A stretch of 64,000 nt of DNA from Mycobacterium asiaticum. Its GTDB lineage: Bacteria; Actinomycetota; Actinomycetes; Mycobacteriales; Mycobacteriaceae. Location of the stretch: the NCBI RefSeq assembly GCF_001673635.1, contig NZ_LZMH01000010.1, forward strand, positions 1 through 64,000. Direction: 5' to 3'. Position 1 is the stretch's first letter. Each line of letters begins with the position of its first letter. Of the stretch, positions 44,321-53,780 are shown one piece after another. A program made the position numbers and the translations under genes. A model generated the notes under the pieces. It did no database searches, had not been told where the DNA came from, and saw only the letters and a program-made list of their open reading frames with translations.

Positions 44321-45160
44321 CTAACCCGCCATCAGCGAGCGGGCCCGCTCGTAGAACGCGACCGCGGCCGCGGTCGCGACATTGAGCGAGTCGGTGCCAC
44401 GTGACATCGGGATGCGTACCCGCATGTCGCTGATCCGCAGCGCGGCCCGGCTCAAGCCTGGGCCCTCCGCGCCGACCAACAACGCGATGGGCTCATCCCG
44501 GACGGCGGCCACCGCCTGCGAGAGATCCCGGGCGTCGCCCTGCGGGGTCATCGCCAGGAGCCGAAACCCCCGGTCTTTCAGCAGCACCAGATCAGCGGGC
44601 CAGTCGCCGGCCCGGGCGTAGGGCACCAGCAAAGCGTGACCCATGGACACCCGTACGGCACGGCGGTACAGCGGATCGGCGCAGCCGCTGCCGAACACCA
44701 CGGCGTCCACCCCGAGGCCCGCGGCGTTGCGGAAGATCGAACCCAGATTCTCGTGGTCGTTGACGCCCTCGAGCACGGCGACGGTGCGGGCACCCTCGAT
44801 CACTTCGGCGACGCTGGGCTCCGGCACCCGACTCGCGGCGGCCAACACACCCCTGTTGAGGTGGAATCCCACCGCCTGCGCCATCACCTCGGCCGAGGTC
44901 CGGTAGTAGGGCAGCGGTGTGCCGGCCAGGTCGTCCCTGAGCTCTTGCAGCCTGCGATCGGTTCCCAACAGCGCGCGCGGGGTGAACCTCGACGCCAGCA
45001 TGCGCTGCACCACCAGCACACCCTCGGCAATCACCAGCCCCTTGCCGGTCGGCAGGTCGGGCCGACGGTCGACGCTGTTCAGGTCTCGGAAATCGTCGAG
45101 GCGTGGGTCGTCGGGATCGGTGACGTCCTGAACGTCGAGGTCGGGAGTAGGTGCGGTCAC
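44321..45160 (-). CDS. TrmH/SpoU-family RNA 2'-O-methyltransferase (Rv0881-like)
   Basis: The 279-residue protein has an N-terminal substrate-binding domain ([20 protein letters not shown]) and a C-terminal SPOUT knot. The knot motifs are [20 protein letters not shown] (motif 1), [15 protein letters not shown] (motif 2) and [20 protein letters not shown] (motif 3), which bind S-adenosylmethionine. It would methylate ribose in rRNA or tRNA; the target is not known. The GTG start at 45160 overlaps the stop of the MarR gene (GTGA). Longer readings overlap MarR fully and are rejected. Confidence 0.93.
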   Translation of the reverse strand: MTAPTPDLDVQDVTDPDDPRLDDFRDLNSVDRRPDLPTGKGLVIAEGVLVVQRMLASRFTPRALLGTDRRLQELRDDLAGTPLPYYRTSAEVMAQAVGFHLNRGVLAAASRVPEPSVAEVIEGARTVAVLEGVNDHENLGSIFRNAAGLGVDAVVFGSGCADPLYRRAVRVSMGHALLVPYARAGDWPADLVLLKDRGFRLLAMTPQGDARDLSQAVAAVRDEPIALLVGAEGPGLSRAALRISDMRVRIPMSRGTDSLNVATAAAVAFYERARSLMAG

Positions 45161-45588
45161 GGGCTTTCGTCGACCAGGGCCGAGATCAGGTCGGCCGCAT
45201 TGCGCAGGATGTCGCGCTGCTCGTCGTTCAAGGTCCCCAGCCGTTCGGCCAGCCACTCCTGCCGGGCCCGGCGGGCGGCTTTGACCAACTCGGCTCCCGC
45301 TTCGGACACCGAGACCAGCACCTGCCGGCCATCGACGGGGTGCGGGGCGCGATCGACCAAACCCTCGTCGGCCAGCGAGGCGATCACTCGCGTCATCGAC
45401 GGCGGTCGCACCCGCTCGCGGATCGCCAGCGCGCCGGGGGTCATGGCGCCTTCGTTGGCCAGCGTCGTCAACGCCGACAACTGCGACAACGACACGGGCG
45501 CCGAGGGGTTGCGGAACCGGAGTTGGCGGGCCAACCGCATGACCGCCAACGACAAATCGGCAGCTAACCGCGCATCGCTGTCAGGCAC
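45157..45588 (-). CDS. MarR family transcriptional regulator (Rv0880-like)
   Basis: The 143-residue protein has the winged-helix core [20 protein letters not shown], then [20 protein letters not shown] and the wing [21 protein letters not shown], matching Rv0880. Members respond to small ligands or thiol oxidation, but there is no Cys here, so redox sensing through Cys is excluded. It starts with GTG, is first in the marR-trmH-DUF2537 operon and is divergent from the DUF2530 gene. Confidence 0.92.
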   Translation of the reverse strand: MPDSDARLAADLSLAVMRLARQLRFRNPSAPVSLSQLSALTTLANEGAMTPGALAIRERVRPPSMTRVIASLADEGLVDRAPHPVDGRQVLVSVSEAGAELVKAARRARQEWLAERLGTLNDEQRDILRNAADLISALVDESP

Positions 45589-45705
45589 AGCGCGAATCTA
45601 CAACGGAAATTCGGAAACTTGGCTAAGAAACGGCGAACACCGCCGCTGTCGGCGCTGCCGGGCATCAGCTCGCTGCGTTGCGGCGGCGGGCTATGTTGAA
45701 ACGCG

Positions 45706-45975
45706 ATGAGTGACCAGCCCGCGCCCGAACCACCGCCACTGCCGCCCGCCCTGCTGGCGGTGTGGCCGGTCATCGCGGTCGGTGCGCTGGGTTGGTTGGT
45801 CGCCGTGGCCGCCGCGTTCCTGATCCCGAGCTTGCAGACGTGGCGACCGGTGTCGATCGCCGGACTCGGGGTGGGCGTGCTGGGTACCAGCATCTTCGTC
45901 TGGCAGCTCGCCGCCGCCCGGCGCGGAGCCCGCGGCGCGCAGTCCGGACTGGAAACGTATCTCGACAAGAAATGA
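45706..45975 (+). CDS. Small DUF2530 membrane protein (Rv0879c-like)
   Basis: The 89-residue protein has a Pro-rich N terminus (MSDQPAPEPPPLPPALLAVW) and two membrane segments (VIAVGALGWLVAVAAAFLI, VSIAGLGVGVLGTSIFVWQL). It matches Rv0879c, a DUF2530 protein of unknown role. It precedes an SRPBCC gene by 25 bases. Confidence 0.88.
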   Translation: MSDQPAPEPPPLPPALLAVWPVIAVGALGWLVAVAAAFLIPSLQTWRPVSIAGLGVGVLGTSIFVWQLAAARRGARGAQSGLETYLDKK

Positions 45976-46000
45976 CATCCAGCAACGCGTAGGAGGACGC

Positions 46001-46456
46001 ATGGCAGCCCCGCTGCTTCAGGCTTCGATCGATATCGACGCACCACCCGCGAAGGTCTGGGAGTTGATATCGGACCTGCAGCGCATGCCGGAGTGGAGCC
46101 CGCAGTGCCGCTGGCTGCGCCAGTTCGGCCCGCTGCGCACCGGCACGCGGACGCTGAACATGAACCGGCGCAACCGGTTGTTCTGGCCCACCACCAGCAC
46201 CGTCGTGGAGGTGATCCCCGAGCAAAGGCTGGCGTTCCGGGTGGACATCAACCGGACCATCTGGAGCTATGACCTCGAACCTCACGGCGAGGGCACCCGG
46301 GTGACCGAGAGCCGTCATGCCGAGAACGGAGTGAGCGCCTTCTCCAGCATGTCGGTCAATGCGCTGATGGGCGGGACCGAAAGCTTTGAGCGCGAATTGG
46401 TCGAGGGTATGAACGCGTCGCTGGCGCGGATCAAGGCCGCCGCCGAGCGGAGTTAG
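46001..46456 (+). CDS. SRPBCC (START/polyketide cyclase-like) family protein
   Basis: The 151-residue protein has the SRPBCC ligand-binding fold pattern: QASIDIDAPPAKVWELISDL, RMPEWSPQCRW and a C-terminal long helix (GTESFERELVEGMNASLARI). Such proteins bind lipids or hydrophobic molecules; the ligand is unknown. GTAGGAGG lies upstream of the ATG. It occupies the place of PPE13 (Rv0878c) in M. tuberculosis. The stop overlaps that of the convergent DUF3027 gene by four bases. Confidence 0.88.
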   Translation: MAAPLLQASIDIDAPPAKVWELISDLQRMPEWSPQCRWLRQFGPLRTGTRTLNMNRRNRLFWPTTSTVVEVIPEQRLAFRVDINRTIWSYDLEPHGEGTRVTESRHAENGVSAFSSMSVNALMGGTESFERELVEGMNASLARIKAAAERS

Positions 46457-47433
46457 TCGCCGGAGTCGGCGGCGTCGGCGGAGTCGACGGCCTCAGCCGA
46501 GTCGACAGCCTCAGCCGAGTCGACGGCCTCAGCCGATTCGCCGACGTCAGCCGAGTCGACGACGTCAACAGCCGGTTCGACAGCCTCAACAGTCTCGGCC
46601 GATTCACCGGCGTTAGCCGGCTCGGCCGGCTTGGCGACCGGCTCCGCCACGACGTCGAGAACGCCATCGTCGTACGGCTCGTACATCGGCGATCCGGTGC
46701 CCGCCGGGGCCGGGGTATCGGAGTGCGCACCGCAGCCGTAGTGCTTGTCGACGACATGGCCGTCCGCGGACAGCTCATTGCCGCAGACCCCGAACATCGC
46801 ACCCAGCGATCCGGCCAGCGGAAGGAAGAACCCGCAATCGCGGCACACCCGCTTGGTCGAGCGCGACATCGCCGAGTGAGGGCCGAAATCGCCTTCGTGC
46901 CAGCGCTCGGCCGCATCGGCGCGGCCCCAGGCGCTCATCACCCAACGACGGCCCAGCCCAAGCTCGGCCGCGACGTCATCGACCGCCGGGTCACCGCTGG
47001 CGGTGTAACCGGGCACCAGTCGCGGGTCGTCCTTCACGGGAGCCAACAGGTCGCCCGGGCTGAGGTCCCCGGCCCGCACCCGCTGCTCCCACGGCACCCA
47101 TTCGGGCGCCAACAGCGCGGTCGGTCCCGGGATCAGCACCACCTCACTGATCGTGGCGTGGTCAGCGCCGGCGTACCCGGCAACGACGACGGCCCATTGC
47201 CAGCCCTGGTAGCCCGGCACATGCGCCAGGAACCGATGGGTGGCGGCGTTCGGATCCTCATAGGTGACGCCCAGGTAGTCACCAACGGCGTCGGCCCCAC
47301 TGAACTCCGCCACGGCGGCGCGGGCCTGCTCGGCCGCACCGGTCAGCACGCCCGCCAACTCCTCAGGCCACTCGGCCACCGTCACGGTGCCGCCCTCCTG
47401 GGCGGTCTCGTCACTGGGTCCGGTCACGGTCAC
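46453..47433 (-). CDS. DUF3027 protein (Rv0877-like) with repetitive acidic tail
   Basis: The 326-residue protein has a DUF3027 core (DYLGVTYEDPNAATHRFLAH to the zinc-site-like CRDCGFFLPLAGSLGAMFGVCG, followed by KHYGCGAHSD). The two CxxC/CGN pairs and the late Cys/His suggest a metal site. The last 75 residues are acidic and low-complexity, with VDSAEA repeated and encoded by an 18-base tandem repeat. The function is unknown. The start is a GTG at 47433 and the gene is divergent from the MFS gene. Confidence 0.88.
   Translation of the reverse strand: MTVTGPSDETAQEGGTVTVAEWPEELAGVLTGAAEQARAAVAEFSGADAVGDYLGVTYEDPNAATHRFLAHVPGYQGWQWAVVVAGYAGADHATISEVVLIPGPTALLAPEWVPWEQRVRAGDLSPGDLLAPVKDDPRLVPGYTASGDPAVDDVAAELGLGRRWVMSAWGRADAAERWHEGDFGPHSAMSRSTKRVCRDCGFFLPLAGSLGAMFGVCGNELSADGHVVDKHYGCGAHSDTPAPAGTGSPMYEPYDDGVLDVVAEPVAKPAEPANAGESAETVEAVEPAVDVVDSADVGESAEAVDSAEAVDSAEAVDSADAADSGD
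46481..46552. repeat. 18-base tandem repeat in the DUF3027 tail
   Basis: Four adjacent units of 18 bases follow the pattern GAGTCGACGGCCTCAGCC (46481, 46499, 46517, 46535). The first and third are identical, the second differs by one base and the fourth by several. On the reverse strand they encode the hexapeptide VDSAEA or close variants. An in-frame minisatellite like this is likely to vary in copy number. Confidence 0.75.
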
Positions 47434-47547
47434 AGCTTAACGTCACCACACTCGCTGCCTTTCCCTGATGCACCGGTCTTCCGAGAGACACGGAGGTCGA
47501 GCCACACCCGGTTTCCTCCGCAGCGAGGCGGCATAGGACAGAATTGA

Positions 47548-49257
47548 ATGGTGTCCGCACGGCGAGGTGACCATCCGGGCCGAATGGCCCCACCGCCGGG
47601 CCGCCGACCCCCCAAGGGACCACCGAGGTCCCACCAAGAGCATCCGGGTATGGCGAACTACCCGGCCCACGACGATCGCGACGGCGACTATCGGCGCCGC
47701 CGGCCCCCACCGATGCCCAGCGCCAACCGCTACCTGCCCCCGCTGGGTGAGGAGCCGCCGCCGGAGCGCTCCAGCGAGCCGCCACCGCAGCGTGCTTACA
47801 CCAACGGTGAGCGGATCACCGTCACCCGGGCTGCCGCCATGCGCAGCCGCGAAATGGGATCGCGGATGTACTGGATGGTGCAGCGCGCCGCCACCGCCGA
47901 CGGCGCCGACAAGTCGGGGCTCACGGCCCTGACCTGGCCGGTGATGGCCAACTTCGCCGTCGACTCCGCGATGGCGGTGGCCCTGGCCAACACACTGTTC
48001 TTCGCGGCGGCCAGCGGCGAAAGCAAATCCAAAGTCGCGCTCTACCTGTTGATCACCATCGCACCGTTCGCCATCATCGCCCCGCTGATCGGGCCGGCGC
48101 TGGACAAACTGCAGCATGGCCGGCGGGTGGCGCTCGCCTTGTCCTTCGCTCTGCGCACGGCGTTGGCCTTGATCCTGGTCATGAATTACGACGGTGCCAG
48201 CGGCAGCTTCCCGCCCTGGGTGCTGTATCCCTGCGCCCTGGCCATGATGGTTTTCTCGAAGTCATTCAGCGTGCTGCGCAGCGCGGTGACGCCGCGGGTC
48301 ATGCCGCCGAGCATCGACCTGGTCCGGGTCAATTCGCGGCTGACCGTCTTCGGCCTGCTCGGTGGGACCATCGCCGGCGGAGCCATCGCCGCCGGTGTCG
48401 AGTTCGCCTGCACCCATCTGTTCAAGCTGCCCGGCGCCCTGTTCGTCGTCGTCGGCATCACCATCGTCGGCGCCCTGCTGTCCATGCGGATCCCGAGCTG
48501 GGTGGAGGTGACCGCGGGCGAAGTGCCGGCAACATTGAGCTATCACCGCCACAGCGACGCGCTCCACCTCAGCTGGCAGGAGGAACCCAAGCAGGTCGGC
48601 GGCAAGCTGCGGCAGCCGTTGGGCCGCAACATCATCACCTCGTTGTGGGGCAACTGCACCATCAAGGTGATGGTCGGCTTCCTGTTCCTGTATCCGGCAT
48701 TCGTCGCCAAGGCCCACGACGCCGACGGCTGGGTGCAGTTGGCCATGCTCGGGATCATCGGCGCCGCCGCGGCGATCGGTAACTTCGCCGGTAACTTCGC
48801 CAGCGCCCGGCTCAAACTGGGCCGCCCGGCCGTGCTGGTGGTCCGCTGCACCGTGGTGGTCACGGCTTTCGCGCTGGCCGCCGCGGTGGCCGGCAATTTG
48901 GTCCTCACCGCGGTGGCCACCCTGATCACGTCTGGATCGAGCGCCATCGCCAAGGCATCGCTGGATGCCTCGCTGCAGCACGATCTGCCCGAGGAGTCCC
49001 GCGCCTCCGGTTTCGGGCGGTCGGAATCCACCCTGCAGCTGGCCTGGGTACTGGGCGGCGCGGTCGGGGTGTTGGTGTACACCGAGTTGTGGGTTGGGTT
49101 CACCGCGGTCAGCGCGCTGTTGATTCTCGGCCTGGCCCAGACGATCGTCAGTTTCCGGGGTGACTCGCTCATTCCTGGCCTCGGCGGCAACCGGCCGGTG
49201 ATGGTCGAGCAGGAGGGCCAGCGCCGCGGCGCTTCGACGAGCGCGATGCCACGGTGA
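47548..49257 (+). CDS. MFS-like membrane protein (Rv0876c-like)
   Basis: The 569-residue protein has a long cytoplasmic Pro/Arg-rich N terminus (RRRRPPPMPSANRYLPPLGE), then about eleven or twelve membrane segments in the MFS style (LLITIAPFAIIAPLIGPALD to ALLILGLAQTIVSF). It corresponds to Rv0876c, of unknown transport role. The start is uncertain: the ATG at 47548, one 12 codons later, and the ATG at 47650 (MANYPAHDDRDGDY) are all in frame. The stop overlaps the start of the DUF2771 gene by four bases. Confidence 0.9.
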   Translation: MVSARRGDHPGRMAPPPGRRPPKGPPRSHQEHPGMANYPAHDDRDGDYRRRRPPPMPSANRYLPPLGEEPPPERSSEPPPQRAYTNGERITVTRAAAMRSREMGSRMYWMVQRAATADGADKSGLTALTWPVMANFAVDSAMAVALANTLFFAAASGESKSKVALYLLITIAPFAIIAPLIGPALDKLQHGRRVALALSFALRTALALILVMNYDGASGSFPPWVLYPCALAMMVFSKSFSVLRSAVTPRVMPPSIDLVRVNSRLTVFGLLGGTIAGGAIAAGVEFACTHLFKLPGALFVVVGITIVGALLSMRIPSWVEVTAGEVPATLSYHRHSDALHLSWQEEPKQVGGKLRQPLGRNIITSLWGNCTIKVMVGFLFLYPAFVAKAHDADGWVQLAMLGIIGAAAAIGNFAGNFASARLKLGRPAVLVVRCTVVVTAFALAAAVAGNLVLTAVATLITSGSSAIAKASLDASLQHDLPEESRASGFGRSESTLQLAWVLGGAVGVLVYTELWVGFTAVSALLILGLAQTIVSFRGDSLIPGLGGNRPVMVEQEGQRRGASTSAMPR

Positions 49258-49739
49258 AACGCTCTGGGGCCGTGCTGCTTACGGTCGTCGTGCTGGTGCT
49301 GACCATCGGGGCGGGGATCGCGACGTGGCTGGTGCTGCGGCCCTCAGGTCCGCACTGGCCGACGATCAGCGCCTACTCACACGGCCACTCCACCCGGGTG
49401 GGCCCCTACATGTACTGCAACGTGCTCAACCTCAACGACTGCCAAACCCCGCAGTCACAGGGCGAACTCCGGATCAGCGAGCGTTATCCCGTGCAGCTGT
49501 CGGTGCCCGACGCCATCGGCCGGGCACCCTGGCGGTTGCTGCAGATCTACGACGATCCCACCAACACCGCGACGACATTCTTTCGCCCCAATTCCCGCTT
49601 GGCTCTTACCGTTCCGACCGTCGACCCGCATCGGGGACGGCTGGCGGGGCTGGTGGTGCAGTTGCTGACGCTGGTTGTCGACAACGGCGAACTCCGCGAG
49701 GCTCCGCATGCGGAATGGTCGGTGCGCCTGACGTTTTGA
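49254..49739 (+). CDS. DUF2771 secreted or membrane-anchored protein (Rv0875c-like)
   Basis: The 161-residue protein MKRSGAVLLTVVVLVLTIGA has one N-terminal hydrophobic segment, either an uncleaved anchor or a signal peptide, and an extracellular beta-rich domain with two Cys in YMYCNVLNLNDCQTP that could form a disulfide. It matches Rv0875c, which is exported and of unknown function. Its GTG start overlaps the MFS stop (GTGA), pointing to coupled expression and perhaps a membrane complex with the MFS protein. Confidence 0.88.
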   Translation: MKRSGAVLLTVVVLVLTIGAGIATWLVLRPSGPHWPTISAYSHGHSTRVGPYMYCNVLNLNDCQTPQSQGELRISERYPVQLSVPDAIGRAPWRLLQIYDDPTNTATTFFRPNSRLALTVPTVDPHRGRLAGLVVQLLTLVVDNGELREAPHAEWSVRLTF

Positions 49740-49757
49740 CGCCGGGCCAAGGCACGC

Positions 49758-50762
49758 CTACGCGCCCTGTCCGGGCGGTACCCGTTCCCCTTCGCGAGTG
49801 GGCCCGGGCGGGGTGCCGTCGCCGAACGGCCTGCCACCCAGTTCCTCTCGACCGTGCGGAGTCCGCCAGCCCGCCAGGTCCGGCCCGTTGGGCACGATGC
49901 CGGTCGGGTTGATGTCGGCGTGCACGATGTAGTAGTGCTGCTTGATCTGCACGAAATCGATGGTGTCGCCGAAACCCGGAGTTTGGAACAGATCCCGGGC
50001 ATAGGCCCACAGCACCGGCATCTCCGTCAGCTTGGTGCGATTGCACTTGAAGTGACCGTGATACACCGGGTCGAAGCGCGCCAGCGTGGTGAACAGGCGC
50101 ACGTCCGCCTCGGTAATGGTGTCTCCCACCAGGAACCGCTGGCGGGCCAGCCGGTCACTCACCCAGTCCAGCGCGGTGAACAATCGGTCGTAGGCCTTGC
50201 CGTAGGCGTCCTGTGAGCCGGCGAAGCCACACCGGTAGACACCGTTGTTGATCTCGGTGTAGATCCGGGTGCTCACCTCGTCGATCTCGTCCCGCAACTC
50301 CTCCGGATACAACTGCGGCGCACCGTCGCGGTGGTACGCGGTCCACTCGGTGGAGAAGTCGAGGGTCATCTGCGCGAAGTCGTTGGTGACCACCGCCCCG
50401 GTCGGGATGTCGACGATCGCCGGCACCGTGATCCCCTTCTCGTAGTTGGGGATCCGCTTGAAGAAGGCGTCCTGCAACCGCGGAATCTTGAGCACCGGAT
50501 CCACGCCACCTGGGTCGAGATCGAATGTCCAGCTCCGCTCGTCGTGGGTGGGTCCGCAAAACCCAATGGAGAGCACGGATTCCAGACCCAACAGTCGGCG
50601 AACGATGATGGTGCGATTGGCCCACGGGCAAGCCCGGGCGACCACCAGCCGGTAGCGGTCCGGCTCCACCGGGTAGCCGTCGCGGCCGTCGGCCGTGATG
50701 CGGGTGGTGATGTAGTTGGTGTCACGGTTGAATTCGCCGGTACCGGCAACGTAGCTACCCAT
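49758..50762 (-). CDS. Glutathionyl-hydroquinone reductase-type (Xi-class) GST homologue
   Basis: The 334-residue protein has the Xi-class signature ARACPWANR near residues 43-51, with the catalytic Cys. GxCGPTHDERSWTF, NDFAQMTLDFS and a C-terminal helical domain (LVGDTITEADVRLFTTLARF, VYHGHFKCNR) follow. Such enzymes reduce S-conjugated hydroquinones. Mycobacteria use mycothiol rather than glutathione, so a mycothiol-linked role is inferred. The ATG at 50762 gives MGSYVAGTGEFNRDTNYITT. It lies nine bases after fadE10 on the same strand. Confidence 0.9.
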   Translation of the reverse strand: MGSYVAGTGEFNRDTNYITTRITADGRDGYPVEPDRYRLVVARACPWANRTIIVRRLLGLESVLSIGFCGPTHDERSWTFDLDPGGVDPVLKIPRLQDAFFKRIPNYEKGITVPAIVDIPTGAVVTNDFAQMTLDFSTEWTAYHRDGAPQLYPEELRDEIDEVSTRIYTEINNGVYRCGFAGSQDAYGKAYDRLFTALDWVSDRLARQRFLVGDTITEADVRLFTTLARFDPVYHGHFKCNRTKLTEMPVLWAYARDLFQTPGFGDTIDFVQIKQHYYIVHADINPTGIVPNGPDLAGWRTPHGREELGGRPFGDGTPPGPTREGERVPPGQGA

Positions 50763-50771
50763 CAAGCCGCC

Positions 50772-52721
50772 TTACACGCTCGCCGCGGTCGGTTCTGAGC
50801 CGCTGGTGAATCGCCGGGCCAGATTCGTTTCGGTCGACGGGCCCGGCTCCCACGCTGCAATCCATGGCCCTGTCCCCTCCGATTGGTCGAGGATGCCGTC
50901 TTCCAGCCAGCTGTAGCGACCCTCCAGTACATCGTTGGTCAACCGTACATCGCCGCTGTCGGTGTTGCTCCACAAGGCTTCGAACAGCGCTTCAACCCGT
51001 AAAGTCGCTTGTTCGCAGAACAATTCGGCCAACTCGTAGGCCTGCTCACCGACCACCGGATCCGCTGCCCGCTGCGCTTCCGCGCGGACGCACACTGCAG
51101 CCATCGCGAACAACTCGGCACCGACGTCGACGATGCGACCCAGGAAACCCTGCTTCTGCTCCAGCTTGGCCTGCCAGCGTGCCATTCCGTAGAAGGTGTT
51201 GCGGGCCAGTTTCCGGCTGGAACGTTCGATGAACCGTAGGTGTGACGCCAACGGTCCGAATTCGCCGTACGCCGTGGGTCGCTGGCCCTCACCGAATACC
51301 AACTTGGGCAACCACTTTGCGTAGAACCCGCTCGCACCAACGGCGGCCGCGGCCTTCTGGCGCAGGTCGGCGTCGGGCTTGGCCAGGTCACCGGCTGCGG
51401 CCAGGTGCGCATCGACGGCTTCGCGGGCGATGAGCAGCCGCATGATCTCACTGGCGCCTTCGAATATGCGGTTGATCCGCAGGTCGCGCAGGGACTGCTC
51501 CACCGGCGCGGCACGCTCGCCGCGCGCCGCGAGCGACTCGGCCGTCTCATACCCGCGCCCGCCGCGGACCTGCATCAGGTCATCGGCGATGACACAGGCC
51601 ATTTCGCTGCACCACAGCTTCGCCAGTGCCGCCTCGATCCGAATGTCGTTGCGTCCTTCGTCGGCCATCTGACCGGACAGCTCCACCACCGCGTCGAGGG
51701 CATAGGTGGTCGCCGCCATGAACGCGATCTTGCGGGCCACCGCTTCGTGTTTGCCGACCGGCTTGCCCCACTGCACGCGCTCGCGCGACCATTCGCGCGC
51801 AATTTTCAACGACCACTTGGCCGAACCGGTCACCATGGCGGGCAACGCCAGCCGCCCGACGTTGAGGGTGGTCAACGCGATCCGCAACCCGTCGCCTTCC
51901 CGGCCGATCAGATTCTCGGCCGGAACACGCACCTTGTGCATCCGGGTCACGCCGTTCTCGATGCCGCGCAGACCCATGAACTGGTTACGCCGCTCGACGG
52001 TGATTCCGGGTGAATCGGCCTCCACCACAAAGGCACTGATGCCGCCGCGATGCCCGTCGCTCTTGGGCACGCGAGCCATCACCACGAGCAGATCGGCGAC
52101 CACCCCGTTGGTGGTCCACAGTTTCACGCCTTCGAGTTCGTAGGCCCGACCGTCGTCCACCGGTGTCGCCGTGGAACCCAACCGGGCGGGGTCGGAACCC
52201 ACGTCCGGTTCGGTGAGCAGGAACGCCGACACCGCGCCGGCGGCGCACCGCGGCAGGAACTTTCGCTTCTGCTCTTCACTCCCGGCCAGCTTGAGCGGCT
52301 CGGGCACACCGATCGACTGGTGCGCCGACAGCAACGCCCCCAGGCTGGGGTGCACGGTCGTCACCAGCATCAGCGCGCGGTTGTAAGCAACCTGCGACAT
52401 GCCGAGACCGCCGTACTCGTTCGGGATCTTCATGCCGAAGCAGCCCAGATCGGCCAGGCCCTTGACGTATTCGTCGGGAATCCGTGCCTCGCGCTCGATG
52501 ACGCTACCCTCGATGCCGCTAAGAAACTCCTTGAGCTTGCCCAGGAACTCCTTGGTGCTTGCCTCCTCGTCGGCTGCTGGCATGGGGAACGGGTGAATGA
52601 GCTCCAGCGGGAAGCGTCCCAGGAACAACTCTTTGGCAAAAGATGGCTTGTCCCAACCACTTTCGCGGGATTCCTCGGCGACGGCTCGCGCTTGTTCCTC
52701 GGTGACCTCTTGCTGTGCCAT
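50772..52721 (-). CDS. fadE10: Acyl-CoA dehydrogenase FadE10
   Basis: The 649-residue protein matches M. tuberculosis FadE10 (Rv0873) in length. The dehydrogenase core includes FLLTEPDVGSDPARLGSTAT (FAD/substrate region), LWTTNGVVADLLVVMARV and RGGRGYETAESLAARGE. An extra C-terminal helical domain of about 200 residues sets it apart from 380-residue ACADs. It is a flavoenzyme that would introduce a double bond in an acyl-CoA; the substrate is not established. It lies between the cold-shock gene (75 bases upstream) and the GST gene, all on one strand. Confidence 0.95.
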   Translation of the reverse strand: MAQQEVTEEQARAVAEESRESGWDKPSFAKELFLGRFPLELIHPFPMPAADEEASTKEFLGKLKEFLSGIEGSVIEREARIPDEYVKGLADLGCFGMKIPNEYGGLGMSQVAYNRALMLVTTVHPSLGALLSAHQSIGVPEPLKLAGSEEQKRKFLPRCAAGAVSAFLLTEPDVGSDPARLGSTATPVDDGRAYELEGVKLWTTNGVVADLLVVMARVPKSDGHRGGISAFVVEADSPGITVERRNQFMGLRGIENGVTRMHKVRVPAENLIGREGDGLRIALTTLNVGRLALPAMVTGSAKWSLKIAREWSRERVQWGKPVGKHEAVARKIAFMAATTYALDAVVELSGQMADEGRNDIRIEAALAKLWCSEMACVIADDLMQVRGGRGYETAESLAARGERAAPVEQSLRDLRINRIFEGASEIMRLLIAREAVDAHLAAAGDLAKPDADLRQKAAAAVGASGFYAKWLPKLVFGEGQRPTAYGEFGPLASHLRFIERSSRKLARNTFYGMARWQAKLEQKQGFLGRIVDVGAELFAMAAVCVRAEAQRAADPVVGEQAYELAELFCEQATLRVEALFEALWSNTDSGDVRLTNDVLEGRYSWLEDGILDQSEGTGPWIAAWEPGPSTETNLARRFTSGSEPTAASV

Positions 52722-52796
52722 TGCCGCCTCCTCGCCGATACATCCCGACTAAACCGGGATACCCGCTTCGGGTGAGGATACGCCGAGCCAGGCGCG

Positions 52797-53216
52797 CTAC
52801 GCCTCGAACTCCCGGGCGACCGCCTTCACCACTTCGGAGACCTGGCGCGCGGTTTTGCGGTCCGGGTAGCGGCCCTTGCGCAACTCGGGCTGCACCTTGT
52901 CCTCGAGGAAGGTGATCAGATCCGCGAGCATGCCGTGCAGTTCGTCGGGGCTGTGCTTGTGTTCGGCCGGCGCCTGACGCGCTGCCTCGCGACGGGTCCT
53001 GGTGAGGCTCGGCGGCGGGTCGATCAGCTTGAGGCTGAGCGCCTGCGGTCCGCGCCGACCGGACGCGATGCCGAACTCGACGCGCTGACCAGCTTTGAGG
53101 CCTTCGACACCTTCGGGCAACGCCGAAGAGCGGACGTAAACGTCTTCGCCGTCCTCCTGCGACAGGAAGCCGAACCCCTTTTCGGGGTCGTACCACTTCA
53201 CTTTGCCGGTCGGCAC
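52797..53216 (-). CDS. cspB: Cold-shock domain protein with C-terminal extension (CspB/Rv0871-like)
   Basis: The 139-residue protein has an N-terminal cold-shock domain ([19 protein letters not shown], then DVYVRSSAL) with the RNP1 KGFGF and RNP2-like VYVRSS RNA-binding motifs. A charged helical extension of about 70 residues follows ([20 protein letters not shown]). It matches Rv0871. It binds single-stranded nucleic acid. The GTG start at 53216 gives the normal N terminus; earlier in-frame codons run into the leader, which can fold into a GC hairpin. Confidence 0.93.
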   Translation of the reverse strand: MPTGKVKWYDPEKGFGFLSQEDGEDVYVRSSALPEGVEGLKAGQRVEFGIASGRRGPQALSLKLIDPPPSLTRTRREAARQAPAEHKHSPDELHGMLADLITFLEDKVQPELRKGRYPDRKTARQVSEVVKAVAREFEA

Positions 53217-53263
53217 TGCTCTCACCTGCTTGTCTGACGGATCACTGGGTATGCAACATAAAA

Positions 53264-53287
53264 CGCGTCCCGCATGCACAGGACGCG
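53264..53287 (-). promoter_or_regulatory. Leader hairpin upstream of the cold-shock gene
   Basis: CGCGTCC (53264-53270) and GGACGCG (53281-53287) form a perfect seven-base stem with a ten-base loop, 48 bases before the cspB start on the reverse strand. It may be a leader structure or a regulator site; there is no T run on either side. Confidence 0.4.
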
Positions 53288-53378
53288 ATGACGATCTCAG
53301 ATCCTACTCGCGCGGTTCACCACCGAGCACCCCGGTTTACCCGCCACTCGGTACGCTGGTCTTACCGCTGGAGGAGAT

Positions 53379-53780
53379 ATGCGCCTGATCCTGAATGTCA
53401 TCTGGTTGGTTTTCGGTGGCCTCTGGTTGGCCCTCGGATACCTGCTCGCTGCGCTTGTCTGCTTCCTGCTCATCGTCACCATCCCGTTCGGCTTCGCGTC
53501 GCTGCGCATCGCGTCCTATGCGCTGTGGCCGTTCGGCCGGACGATCGTTGAGAAGCCGCGCGCTGGGGCGGGCGCGTTGATCGGCAACGTCATCTGGGTG
53601 CTGCTGTTCGGAATCTGGCTGGCGATCGGGCATCTGGCGAGCGCGCTGGCGATGGCCATCACGATCATCGGGATTCCCTTGGCGCTGGCGAACCTCAAAC
53701 TGATCCCGGTGTCGCTGGTGCCGCTGGGCAAGGAAATCGTTCCCGCCGATGCGCCGGGTCGGTACGGGGTATCGGCATGA
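53379..53780 (+). CDS. YccF-domain inner membrane protein (Rv0870c-like)
   Basis: The 133-residue protein MRLILNVIWLVFGGLWLALG contains two YccF repeats (NVIWLVFGGLWLALGYLLAA and NVIWVLLFGIWLAIGHLASA), each followed by an IPFG/IPLALANLKL segment, giving about four membrane helices. It matches Rv0870c. The function is unknown. GGAGGAG precedes the ATG. The stop overlaps the moaA2 start (ATGA), so it is the first gene of the moaA2-moaD2 operon. Confidence 0.9.
   Translation: MRLILNVIWLVFGGLWLALGYLLAALVCFLLIVTIPFGFASLRIASYALWPFGRTIVEKPRAGAGALIGNVIWVLLFGIWLAIGHLASALAMAITIIGIPLALANLKLIPVSLVPLGKEIVPADAPGRYGVSA

Noticed and set aside
45589..45705. CGAAT-N11-ATTCG inverted repeat as a MarR operator
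   Set aside because: Arms are only five bases and the spacer is long; too weak to report as a site.
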